Assembly: GCA_015661965.1 (NCBI GenBank) | Contig: DQVA01000272.1 | Span: 1-6,393 of the forward strand | Source: Candidatus Bipolaricaulota bacterium | Lineage (GTDB): Bacteria; Bipolaricaulota; Bipolaricaulia; Bipolaricaulales; Bipolaricaulaceae | DNA: 6,393 bases | Direction: 5' to 3' | In this document: piece after piece, positions 1 to 5,941 of the stretch | How the letters are laid out: every line of letters starts with the position of its first letter | How positions within the stretch are numbered: the stretch's first letter is position 1 | The notes under the pieces: generated by a model | Databases searched by the model: none | Seen by the model: the letters and a program-made list of their open reading frames with translations, nothing else | Told to the model about the DNA's origin: nothing | Made by a program: the position numbers and the translations under genes

Positions 1-264
1 AAAGTCGGGCCAGACCCAGACCGTTTCAAGGGCGAGCCTGCGGCCGAACCGGGGCTGCCCCTTCAGGGTTTGCCACTCCGCCTCGGTGTAGAAGAGGAGA
101 TCGGCCGGCACCGGCAGGGCTGTGACAGCGAAATCCAGGCCGCGGCGCTGGAAGGGAAGCTCGGAGCCCTTCACAACCACGATGAGACCGAGATCGCTCC
201 CCACCCCCAATCGCCCCGGGCGTCGGCATCCTCCCTTCCTGGAAGCGCTTCTCCCTCGGTTAGT
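1..264 (-). pseudogene. Remnant of an MNT-type nucleotidyltransferase gene, frameshifted and cut by the window edge
   Basis: Read on the minus strand in the frame of codons 204-202, 201-199 and so on, the sequence gives VGSDLGLIVVVKGSELPF and then QRRGLDFAVTALPVPADLLFY, followed by TEAEWQTL and a terminal ETVWVWPDF. This closely resembles the second half of small stand-alone nucleotidyltransferase-domain proteins (the MNT fold of HEPN/MNT toxin-antitoxin-like pairs and relatives). Their usual N-terminal motif, FGSRARG-x-SDLDLLV, should lie just upstream. Here ARGDWG occurs upstream but in another frame (about 221-204). The two frames would join if one extra G were present in the G-run on the minus strand (complement of 204-208). 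The GS motif itself is not recognisable, the second Asp of the D-x-D pair is Gly (SDLG), and no good start codon or ribosome site is visible. The frame runs without a stop from the arsR stop codon to base 1. I infer a decayed gene. A sequencing error in the G-run is possible, and a short functional form starting at TTG 210 or GTG 204 is less likely. Confidence 0.6.
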
Positions 265-621
265 TCATCGCGGCCGTCCCGGCCGCTCCCAGTGGCGGAC
301 GTGGTCGTAGCCACAGCGGAACAGCTCCACCACGTGCTCGTCGTCCAGGGCGTAATAGATTGATTTCCCCTCCCGGCGCGTCCTCACCAGCCCCTGCATC
401 CTGAGGATACGCAGGTGGTGGGAGGCCGCTGGCTGGGAGATCCCCAGAAGCTGCGCGAGATCGTGCACACACAGCTCGGCCCGGGAAAGTAGGTACAGAA
501 TTCGCACCCGGGTGGGGTCGGACAGCACCCGGAACGTCTCGGCCAGCAGTTCCACCAGCCCTGACGCGGGCATGTCGGAAAGGAGCTCTCGCGCCTGCTG
601 CTGATCCAAGTGGTGGTACAT
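265..621 (-). CDS. ArsR/SmtB-family metal-sensing repressor (CzrA/SmtB/CadC-like)
   Basis: A 118-residue winged-helix DNA-binding repressor, normal length for the family. It has the typical helix SDPTRVRILYLL (residues 34-45), the recognition segment GISQPAASHHLRIL (60-73) and the wing RREGKSIYYAL (82-92). The C-terminal helix contains Asp94-x-His96-x10-His107-x2-His110, which exactly fits the alpha-5 DxHx10Hx2(E/H) zinc/cobalt site of SmtB and CzrA. The alpha-3 motif is ELCVHDLA with Cys51 and His53, where CadC has two cysteines and SmtB one. With N-terminal His3 and His4, a second, alpha-3N-type site for softer ions is possible. The start at ATG 621 keeps the N-terminal His pair and the usual N-terminal helix; the Shine-Dalgarno there is weak, and ATG 573 is an alternative. 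The gene diverges from the metal ATPase with 90 bases between the two start codons, so it most likely represses the ATPase operon and perhaps itself, and releases DNA on metal binding. The family call is firm. The metal preference (Zn or Co, possibly Cd or Pb) is inferred from the ligands. Confidence 0.93.
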   Translation of the reverse strand: MYHHLDQQQARELLSDMPASGLVELLAETFRVLSDPTRVRILYLLSRAELCVHDLAQLLGISQPAASHHLRILRMQGLVRTRREGKSIYYALDDEHVVELFRCGYDHVRHWERPGRPR

Positions 622-650
622 GCCAGGTCACTTTACCCCGGGGCGGGGGC

Positions 651-679
651 TTGTACCAACCGGGCCAATAATGTATAAA
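651..679 (+). promoter_or_regulatory. Sigma-70-type promoter of the ATPase operon
   Basis: TTGTAC (651-656) as a -35 element is followed after exactly 17 bases by TATAAA (674-679) as a -10 element, in otherwise G+C-rich DNA. This predicts transcription starting near 686 with a leader of about 25 bases before ATG 712. The -35 match is poor (3 of 6) and the -10 match good (5 of 6). The -10 hexamer overlaps the inverted repeat starting at 675, which would let a bound repressor block RNA polymerase. A minus-strand promoter for the divergent regulator should share this region, but I could not find a convincing one. Confidence 0.6.
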
Positions 680-698
680 CAATCAAGCACTTGTTTAT
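675..698. promoter_or_regulatory. Inverted-repeat operator candidate for the ArsR-type repressor
   Basis: ATAAACAA (675-682) and TTGTTTAT (691-698) form a perfect 8-bp inverted repeat separated by 8 bases. A second dyad is nested inside with a shifted centre: AATCAAG (681-687), CA, CTTGTTT (690-696), matching in 6 of 7 positions in a 7-2-7 layout similar to CadC-type operators. The A+T-rich island lies between the divergent regulator and ATPase genes and covers the -10 element, which is where SmtB/ArsR proteins usually bind. That this regulator binds here is inference from position and symmetry. Confidence 0.6.
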
Positions 699-702
699 GA
701 AT

Positions 703-709
703 GGAGAGG
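703..709 (+). promoter_or_regulatory. Ribosome binding site fixing the ATPase start at 712
   Basis: GGAGAGG at 703-709 lies immediately before ATG 712, with GGAG five bases from the start. It decides against the in-frame TTG at 691 and ATG at 697. TTG 691 falls inside the operator repeat and has no Shine-Dalgarno sequence. Confidence 0.75.
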
Positions 710-711
710 AC

Positions 712-2814
712 ATGAATCTGCAGGAACAGACCCTGAAAATCGGTCAGCTCCACTGCCCCACCTGCGCCCGACAGGTCGCTGGCCGGGTGGCCGCCGTGGC
801 CGGGGTGGCCCGGGCCGAGGTGGACCAGCTGACAGGCTCGCTGGTGGTGGCCTACGACCCTCGCCGCATCGCCCCGGAGGATCTCTCTCGGGCGGTAGCA
901 GCCATCTCCGGCCATATCTCGCACCCCGAGGAAGAAGGGAAGGGGAAGCTTGAGGGCATCCTTACCCTGGTTTCCGGGACGCTCCTCGTCGCCGGGGGGC
1001 TCGCCACCCTCTCCGGGGGACTAACCCTGGGCCCGGTTGCTGGAGCCTTAATACCGCTGTCGTCGGTCCTGTTCGGCCTCGGGGCACTGTTGGGCGGGAT
1101 CCCGGTGGCGAGGCGCGCCCTCGCCGAGCTGCGGCGGCGGCTTTTGGGGATCGACCTCCTGGTATCGATCGCCATCACCGGGGCCCTGGCCCTGGGGGAG
1201 ACCTTCGAGGCCGGGAGCCTCGCCTTCCTGTTCGGGGTGGCCGAATGGCTGGAGGACCGAGCCGCAGGCCGGGCCCGGCGTTCGTTGCGGGAACTCTTGG
1301 ATCGGGTCCCCAAGCGGGCCACCGTGCTCCGCGGCGGGGGGGAACTGGAGCTTCCCGTGGAAGCCATCTCCCCGGGAGAGGTGATCCTGGTCCGGCCCGG
1401 CGAGACCATCGGCTTGGATGGGGTGGTGGTCCGGGGCCGGGCCAGTGTCAGCGAGGCGGCCATCACCGGGGAGGCCACGCCGGTCCTCAAGGAAGAGGGC
1501 TCGCCGGTCTACGCCGGCACCCTAAACGAGGACGGGGCCCTGGAGATCAGGGTGACCCGCCCGGTCGGGGATTCCACCCTGGCCAGGATCGCAAAGCTCG
1601 TGGAGGAGGCCCGACGCCGCAAGGCCCCCACCGAGCGGTTGGTGGACCGGTTCGCCCGCTACTACACCCCAGCAGTGGTGGGGGTGGCGCTGCTGGTGGC
1701 GACCCTGCCCCCGCTTCTCGGCCTGCCTCCACGCGTGTGGCTACTGCGGGCACTCACGCTTCTCGTTATCGCCTGCCCCTGCGCCCTGGCCATCTCCACC
1801 CCTGCGGCCATGGTGTCGGCGCTGGTGGCGAGTGCCCGCCGGGGCATCCTGGTCAAAGGCGGGGCCGCCCTGGAGGCAGTGGCCAAGGTCAAGCACCTCG
1901 CCCTGGACAAGACCGGCACCTTGACCACCGGTGAGCTCCAGGCACAAGTGGTAACGCTCGACGAAAAGCCCCCGGAGGAAGTCTTGCTGATCGCGGCCGC
2001 CCTGGAACGGGGCAGCGAGCATCCCATCGCCCGCGCCATCGGCCGTCTGGCTGAGGGGACCCCCTTGCCCCAGCTGGACTCCTTCCAGCCCCTTCCCGGG
2101 CGGGGGGTGCGAGGGGTGATCCAAGGCCAGGAGTACTTGGTGGGCCGCCCCGAACTTTTCCCCCCCTTACCCAACCAGGTGGAGGAGCTACTTACCGAGG
2201 GGAACAGCTTGGTGATAGTGGGGAAGCCGAACCATCCGTTTGGTGTCATCCTCCTCTCGGACCGGCTCCGCCCCGAGGCCAGGGAGGCCCTGAGTCGCCT
2301 CACGGCCCTGGGGGTGAAGCCGGTGCTCCTCACCGGGGACCGAGCTCCCCCGGCCCGGGCAGTGGCAGCCGCGTTGGGGATCGAAGAGGTACACGCTGAG
2401 CTCCTCCCCGAAGAGAAAGTGGAGTGGGTGAAAAGGCTCAAATCCCGGGGAGGTGTGGCCATGGTGGGGGACGGGGTGAACGATGCCCCAGCGCTGGCCG
2501 CTGCCGACGTGGGGATCGCCATGGGCGCCATCGGCACGGACGTGGCCATCGAGGCCGGAGATGTGGCCCTGATGAAGGACGACCTTGCCGGAGTGCCGGA
2601 GCTGATCTCGTTGGGGAGACGGTCCCTGTCGGTGATCCGTACCAACGTGGCTGTCGCCTTGTTTCTAAAGCTGTTGGTGGCGGCCCTGGCGTTCGCCGGG
2701 TACGCCTCCCTGGCCCTGGCGGTGCTGATCGGCGACGTGGGAGCCACCCTGCTGGTCACCGCGAATGCCATGCGCCTCCAGCGCCCCAGCAGGAACGCAA
2801 GGAGGAACACATGA
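712..2814 (+). CDS. cadA: P1B-type heavy-metal-exporting ATPase, ZntA/CadA group (Zn/Cd/Pb)
   Basis: A 700-residue integral membrane pump that uses ATP to export soft divalent metals from the cytoplasm. In order: an N-terminal heavy-metal-associated domain with HCPTC (Cys15, Cys18) at residues 1-70; membrane helices from about 80; the actuator loop with TGEA (Thr252-Glu254); the ion-path CPC motif (355-357); the phosphorylation motif DKTGT with Asp399; the P1B His-Pro pair in SEHPIARAI (437-438); TGDR; the hinge GDGVNDAP (586-593); and two final helices. Lys653 in NVAVALFLKLL and Asp675 in IGDVGATLLVTANAMRL match the conserved Lys and Asp of ZntA-like P1B-2 pumps, which supports Zn/Cd/Pb rather than Cu or Co. 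There is one metal-binding domain and no His-rich or Cys-rich extension. ATG 712 is chosen for its GGAGAGG site and because it starts just before the first beta strand of the metal domain. The stop overlaps the next start (ATGA). The divergent zinc-type ArsR regulator agrees with the substrate call. Exact metal preference remains inferred. Confidence 0.95.
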   Translation: MNLQEQTLKIGQLHCPTCARQVAGRVAAVAGVARAEVDQLTGSLVVAYDPRRIAPEDLSRAVAAISGHISHPEEEGKGKLEGILTLVSGTLLVAGGLATLSGGLTLGPVAGALIPLSSVLFGLGALLGGIPVARRALAELRRRLLGIDLLVSIAITGALALGETFEAGSLAFLFGVAEWLEDRAAGRARRSLRELLDRVPKRATVLRGGGELELPVEAISPGEVILVRPGETIGLDGVVVRGRASVSEAAITGEATPVLKEEGSPVYAGTLNEDGALEIRVTRPVGDSTLARIAKLVEEARRRKAPTERLVDRFARYYTPAVVGVALLVATLPPLLGLPPRVWLLRALTLLVIACPCALAISTPAAMVSALVASARRGILVKGGAALEAVAKVKHLALDKTGTLTTGELQAQVVTLDEKPPEEVLLIAAALERGSEHPIARAIGRLAEGTPLPQLDSFQPLPGRGVRGVIQGQEYLVGRPELFPPLPNQVEELLTEGNSLVIVGKPNHPFGVILLSDRLRPEAREALSRLTALGVKPVLLTGDRAPPARAVAAALGIEEVHAELLPEEKVEWVKRLKSRGGVAMVGDGVNDAPALAAADVGIAMGAIGTDVAIEAGDVALMKDDLAGVPELISLGRRSLSVIRTNVAVALFLKLLVAALAFAGYASLALAVLIGDVGATLLVTANAMRLQRPSRNARRNT
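2799..2805 (+). promoter_or_regulatory. Strong Shine-Dalgarno inside the end of the ATPase gene
   Basis: AAGGAGG lies five bases before ATG 2811. That ATG overlaps the TGA stop of the ATPase gene (2812-2814), so the downstream protein can be translated efficiently and coupled to the ATPase. Confidence 0.85.
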
Positions 2815-3869
2815 AGAAGCTGTTTGTAGTGGTGGCCTTAAGCCTGGGACTCTCGGGAGCAGTCGCCAGCGGCGCTCCCAGCTTGCAAGTAGAGCCCCAA
2901 GAGTTCGAATTCGGCCAAGTCATAGAGGGGATCATGGTGCAGGCGACCTTCACCTTGACCAACGTAGGGGATGAACCCTTGGTCTTCACCCAAAAAGTAC
3001 ACACCGCCTGTGGTTGCACAAGCGCCCCCCTGGAAAGGGATCAGCTCGCCCCTGGTGAGTCCATGGAGCTGGTCGTGTACTTCGATTCCACTGGGTTCGG
3101 AGGCCAGCAGGTTGAGCGGACTGCGGAACTCTACACCAACGACCCCCACCGGGAGAAGACGATCCTGATCATCCGCGGCTACGTGGAGGAAGCCGCTCCT
3201 TTCCAGGACTCCGCTTCCTCCCTCAACTACTCGTTTTACGTACTCGTGGATCTCCGTTCGCCGGAAGAGTTCGCCCGGGGGCATCTTCTAGGAGCGGTGA
3301 ACATCCCGTTCCAGGAGCTGTCCGAATGGCTGGACCGCTTGCCACGGGAGGTAGTTGTGTACCTGTACGATACCGGTGGGGAACAGGGAACCCAGGCGGC
3401 CCAGTTCCTTCAGGGGGAAGGGTACCTCGCCGCCCGGGCCATCTCCGGGGGCCTACTCGGCTGGTGGGAGGCGGTGGGGGACGCGTTCTTCGTGTGGGGG
3501 GAAGGGGTGGAGCCCATCGCCCCCACGGGTACCCCTTACTACGGAGGTTATGTGATCCAGCCTCAGTACGTGGCCCGCAGCTACCAGGTGATCCTTGACT
3601 TCCGGTCCCCCGAGGAGTACGCGGCTGGACACTTCCCCGGGGCAGTGAACCTGACCCGTGAGCAGCTCCCGGAATGGGTTGCGGCACTGCCCCCCATAGG
3701 GAAGGGGAAGCTCTACATCTGGTGCGTGGACGCGGACGGGACTTCCGCCTGTCAAGCCGCCCAGTGGCTGCAACAAAGCGGCTATCCCGATGCCCGCTGC
3801 ATAACCGGAGGCCTTCGGGAGTGGCAGAACCGCTACGGAGAAGGCCTTCTGTGGTCTGAGACCAGATAG
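2811..3869 (+). CDS. Secreted DUF1573 protein with two rhodanese-like domains, the first lacking its catalytic cysteine
   Basis: A 352-residue protein with a Sec signal peptide (MKKLFVVVALSLGLSGAVAS, cleavage near 20-24; no lipobox) and no other membrane segment, so probably periplasmic or extracellular. Residues about 27-130 are a DUF1573 domain: FGQVIEG, FTLTNVGDEPL, then the signature ACGCTSAP (Cys67, Cys69) and LAPGES. Two rhodanese-like domains follow, each opening with an Asp-x-Arg-Ser-Pro-Glu-Glu motif (Asp147, Asp263) and closing with SGGLLGWW or TGGLREWQ. The active-site loops have equal length and are two residues longer than the usual CxxGxRS. In domain 1 the catalytic position is Leu185, and the domain has no cysteine at all. 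In domain 2 it is Cys305, followed by Cys314 and Cys330. Inactive-then-active tandem rhodaneses are known among thiosulfate sulfurtransferases. The substrate here is unknown. Being between a metal pump and a thioredoxin-CcdA gene suggests periplasmic sulfur transfer or thiol handling under metal stress, which is inference. Confidence 0.88.
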   Translation: MKKLFVVVALSLGLSGAVASGAPSLQVEPQEFEFGQVIEGIMVQATFTLTNVGDEPLVFTQKVHTACGCTSAPLERDQLAPGESMELVVYFDSTGFGGQQVERTAELYTNDPHREKTILIIRGYVEEAAPFQDSASSLNYSFYVLVDLRSPEEFARGHLLGAVNIPFQELSEWLDRLPREVVVYLYDTGGEQGTQAAQFLQGEGYLAARAISGGLLGWWEAVGDAFFVWGEGVEPIAPTGTPYYGGYVIQPQYVARSYQVILDFRSPEEYAAGHFPGAVNLTREQLPEWVAALPPIGKGKLYIWCVDADGTSACQAAQWLQQSGYPDARCITGGLREWQNRYGEGLLWSETR

Positions 3870-3886
3870 CTTTATGCCAACGTCCC

Positions 3887-3893
3887 AGGAGGA
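3887..3893 (+). promoter_or_regulatory. Ribosome binding site supporting the GTG start at 3897
   Basis: AGGAGGA at 3887-3893 is followed by ATA and then GTG 3897. No ATG is available at the right spacing, and the residues after GTG form a clear signal peptide, so the GTG start is well supported. The gap to the preceding stop is 27 bases with no terminator-like hairpin. Confidence 0.8.
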
Positions 3894-3896
3894 ATA

Positions 3897-5027
3897 GTGA
3901 GGGGAAAAGTCTTCGTCGTCGGGCTTGCCACCGCACTGGGGCTCCTATGCTATCAGGGGGTTGCGGCCACTGAGCTCGTTTACTTCTACGATCCAGGCTG
4001 CCCCCATTGTGCCAGGATGGATGTGTTCCTGGAGAGGATCGCCCCGGACTACCCGGAGTTAGAGGTCATCAAGTACAACATCAGGGAACCTGGCTCCCAA
4101 GGGCTTTTGGACAGGCTCCTCGCGGCCTACCAAGCGGAGCTGGGGCCGGTGCCGCTGATCTTCGTAGGGGACGTGGCCCTGATCGGGGACACGTTTTATG
4201 GGCTTGAGGAGGAGCCGGTGGAGCTTCCGGGCCGGGCTGGCGAGCTGGCCCTGGAGGAGGCCATCCAGCGGGCCATCGCCGCCGCCGCCCCCTCTCCCCT
4301 GGCCAGGATCCAGGGGGTGGAGGGGGCCGGGTTGGCGGAGCGGCTTACCCTGCCGGCGGTCCTAATCGCGGCCGCGGTGGACTCAGTGAACCCCTGCTGC
4401 TTCGCCATCCTCATCTTCCTATTCGGCACCCTGCTCATCGCCGGAAGGAGGCGGAGGATACTGCCCATCGGCCTTTCATTCATCACCGCGATTTACCTCT
4501 CCTACTTCTTAATGGGCCTTGGGGTGTACTCCGCCATTCAGGCGGCGGGGGTCCAGTATTACTTTATCTTGGCCGTGTCCATTCTGGCCATCGTAATGGG
4601 CTTGTGGGGCATGAAGGACTACTTCGCCTACGGGAAGTGGTTCACCATCGAGGTACCCCAAAGGTGGCGCCCCTTGCTCAAGCGACTCACTGCCTCGGTG
4701 GTGTCCGTTCCCGGCGCGTTCGCCATCGGGATCTTGGACTCCCTCTTCTTACTCCCCTGCTCCTCCGGTCCCTACATCGCCATCCTGGCCCTGCTCTCCA
4801 AGACCACCACCCGGGGTGTCGGGATCCTCTACCTACTGCTTTATAACCTGGTGTTCATCGTGCCACTTTTGGTCCTGACCTTTGGGGTCCACTTCGGCTT
4901 CACCACCACCGCCCGGGCGGAGAGGTGGCGGTCTGCCCGACTGGGGAGGCTGCACCTGATCTCCGGGGCGGTGATGTTGCTGCTGGGGGTGGGGATGATC
5001 GTGGCCCTCCAGCTGGGCCATATCTGA
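3897..5027 (+). CDS. Thioredoxin-like domain fused to a CcdA-type transmembrane thiol:disulfide transporter
   Basis: A 376-residue protein. An N-terminal hydrophobic signal or anchor (residues 5-24) places the following domain outside the cytoplasm. That domain (about 25-128) is thioredoxin-like: LVYFYDPGCPHC with Cys35-Pro-His-Cys38, and the cis-Pro region GPVPLIF (Pro86). A six-helix membrane domain of the CcdA/DsbD family follows. Helix 1 contains DSVNPCCF (Cys167, Cys168) and helix 4 contains LLPCSSGPY (Cys288); these Pro-Cys pairs are the family's electron-carrying cysteines. The protein probably takes electrons from cytoplasmic thioredoxin through the membrane cysteines to the outer CPHC domain, which then reduces external disulfides. 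DsbD instead has its thioredoxin domain after the membrane domain, so the order here is reversed. As the last gene of the ATPase operon it could keep the cysteines of the DUF1573-rhodanese protein reduced. A cytochrome c maturation role is the usual alternative for CcdA proteins, but no other such gene is in view. Cys18 does not fit a lipobox. Confidence 0.9.
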   Translation: MRGKVFVVGLATALGLLCYQGVAATELVYFYDPGCPHCARMDVFLERIAPDYPELEVIKYNIREPGSQGLLDRLLAAYQAELGPVPLIFVGDVALIGDTFYGLEEEPVELPGRAGELALEEAIQRAIAAAAPSPLARIQGVEGAGLAERLTLPAVLIAAAVDSVNPCCFAILIFLFGTLLIAGRRRRILPIGLSFITAIYLSYFLMGLGVYSAIQAAGVQYYFILAVSILAIVMGLWGMKDYFAYGKWFTIEVPQRWRPLLKRLTASVVSVPGAFAIGILDSLFLLPCSSGPYIAILALLSKTTTRGVGILYLLLYNLVFIVPLLVLTFGVHFGFTTTARAERWRSARLGRLHLISGAVMLLLGVGMIVALQLGHI

Positions 5028-5031
5028 GGGG

Positions 5032-5925
5032 CTATGCCTCCACCCCAAGGGCTGTTCGCAATAAGAGACCTATCAGGAAGGACAGGAACGCCACCCCCAT
5101 GCTGATGGCCGCCATCTCCGCCAGGGTCCTCCGATATCCCAGGTCCCGCACCACCGCCATGAAGAAGGTGAAGAGGACGATCACCACCAGGGCGTTGGCC
5201 AGGGCCAGGGCCAAAGCAGCGTAGGGGCTGGAGAAAAGGAAGTAGGGGAACACCAGGAGCGTCACGGTGAAAACGTAGGCGGCCCCCGTATATAGGGCGG
5301 CCTTGAGCGGGGATTTGCTGCCGCCTTCCGACTTGGTGGACAAGTACTCCGAGGCGGCCATGGACAGAGAAGCGGCCACCCCGGTGATCAGCCCGGCCAG
5401 GCCCACTAAGGGCGCGCTCCGCAGGGCGAAGGTAAGCCCGGCCAGGGCCCCGGTCAGCTCCACCAAGGCGTCGTTTATCCCCAGCACCATGGAACTTAGA
5501 TAGCCCAGCCGCTCCTCATCCACCAGCCCCAGCAGCTCCGACTCATGCTCGGTTTCGTCGGCGACGATCCTTTCCAGCTCCGGCAGCTCCTTGGCCACCG
5601 CGGAATAGGAATCCTCGGCCCGCCGCTCTCCCGCCTCCATGAGCTTGATGGCGAACGTGAGCCCGAAGACGCGCGCGGCGAGCCGATACAGCAGCACCCG
5701 CCACCGGCTGGGCCCCACCTCCCGGTGGGTGTACTCGGCCAATGCCCGATAGTGGCCCAGCTCCTCCTCGGCCAGTCGGGCCAGTACCTCGGCGTTACTC
5801 CCCCCGGCGAGCTGGGCCAGCCCCCGGTACACGTGGTACTCCGTGATCTCGTTTCGTTGGAAGACCGCCAGCTTTTTCGCTAGCTCCCGCGCTGAGTTCG
5901 GCATCTCAGGGAAGGGGGGACCCAC
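5032..5925 (-). CDS. Ferritin-like/rubrerythrin domain fused to a VIT1/CCC1 iron-manganese transporter (MbfA-like)
   Basis: A 297-residue membrane protein. Residues about 14-135 form a four-helix ferritin-like domain whose diiron ligands can be placed: Glu26 or Glu29 in NEITEYH, Glu55-x-x-His58 in EEELGHY, Glu97 or Glu100 in LMEAGERR, and Glu124-x-x-His127 in ADETEHE. Residues about 142-297 are a VIT1/CCC1 domain: GINDALVELTGALAGLTFAL (149-168) with the family's Asp in helix 1, the segment SLSMAASEYLSTKSE after helix 2, and three further hydrophobic helices. Related membrane-bound ferritins (MbfA) export iron under iron or peroxide stress, and plain VIT1/CCC1 proteins move Fe(II) or Mn(II) out of the cytosol. 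The start is uncertain. GTG 5925, with AGGGG four bases upstream and only 16 bases after the DUF1015 stop, seems best; ATG 5904 (residue 8) has no Shine-Dalgarno and changes no domain. The gene converges on the thioredoxin-CcdA gene with a 4-base gap. Confidence 0.9.
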   Translation of the reverse strand: MGPPFPEMPNSARELAKKLAVFQRNEITEYHVYRGLAQLAGGSNAEVLARLAEEELGHYRALAEYTHREVGPSRWRVLLYRLAARVFGLTFAIKLMEAGERRAEDSYSAVAKELPELERIVADETEHESELLGLVDEERLGYLSSMVLGINDALVELTGALAGLTFALRSAPLVGLAGLITGVAASLSMAASEYLSTKSEGGSKSPLKAALYTGAAYVFTVTLLVFPYFLFSSPYAALALALANALVVIVLFTFFMAVVRDLGYRRTLAEMAAISMGVAFLSFLIGLLLRTALGVEA

Positions 5926-5941
5926 GGGGCCCCTGCGTTCC

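Noticed and set aside
70..363. 97-codon plus-strand open frame at the left end
   Set aside because: It runs antisense to arsR and the nucleotidyltransferase remnant, is Ser/Arg/Pro-rich at its end, and has no ribosome site or family resemblance.
691..711. TTG at 691 (or ATG at 697) as the start of the ATPase
   Set aside because: The added residues lie inside the operator repeat and before the GGAGAGG site that serves ATG 712. The metal-binding domain begins only after 712.
852..1490. 212-codon minus-strand open frame opposite the ATPase N-terminal half
   Set aside because: It is also antisense to conserved coding sequence, with low-complexity Ser/Arg/Pro composition and no ribosome site.
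2424..2810. N-terminal extension of the DUF1573-rhodanese frame upstream of 2811
   Set aside because: The frame is open back to 2424 but overlaps the conserved ATPase GDGVND region in another frame, gives Arg/Gly-rich low-complexity protein, and skips the signal peptide and strong Shine-Dalgarno at 2799-2805.
1662..2810. 382-codon minus-strand open frame opposite the ATPase
   Set aside because: It is antisense to a conserved P-type ATPase, rich in Ser, Arg, Ala and Thr, and resembles no family. It is a by-product of high G+C codon usage.
3223..3936. 237-codon minus-strand open frame opposite the rhodanese domains
   Set aside because: Arg/Pro/Gly-rich translation with no recognisable domain. 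The plus-strand frame carries clear rhodanese motifs.
3897..3950. Possible lipoprotein signal at Cys18 of the thioredoxin-CcdA protein
   Set aside because: The residue before the cysteine is Leu (GLLC), not Gly, Ala or Ser, so it is not a lipobox.
5028..5031. Bidirectional terminator between the convergent genes
   Set aside because: Only four bases separate the stop codons, and I saw no G+C hairpin followed by a T-run in the neighbouring sequence.
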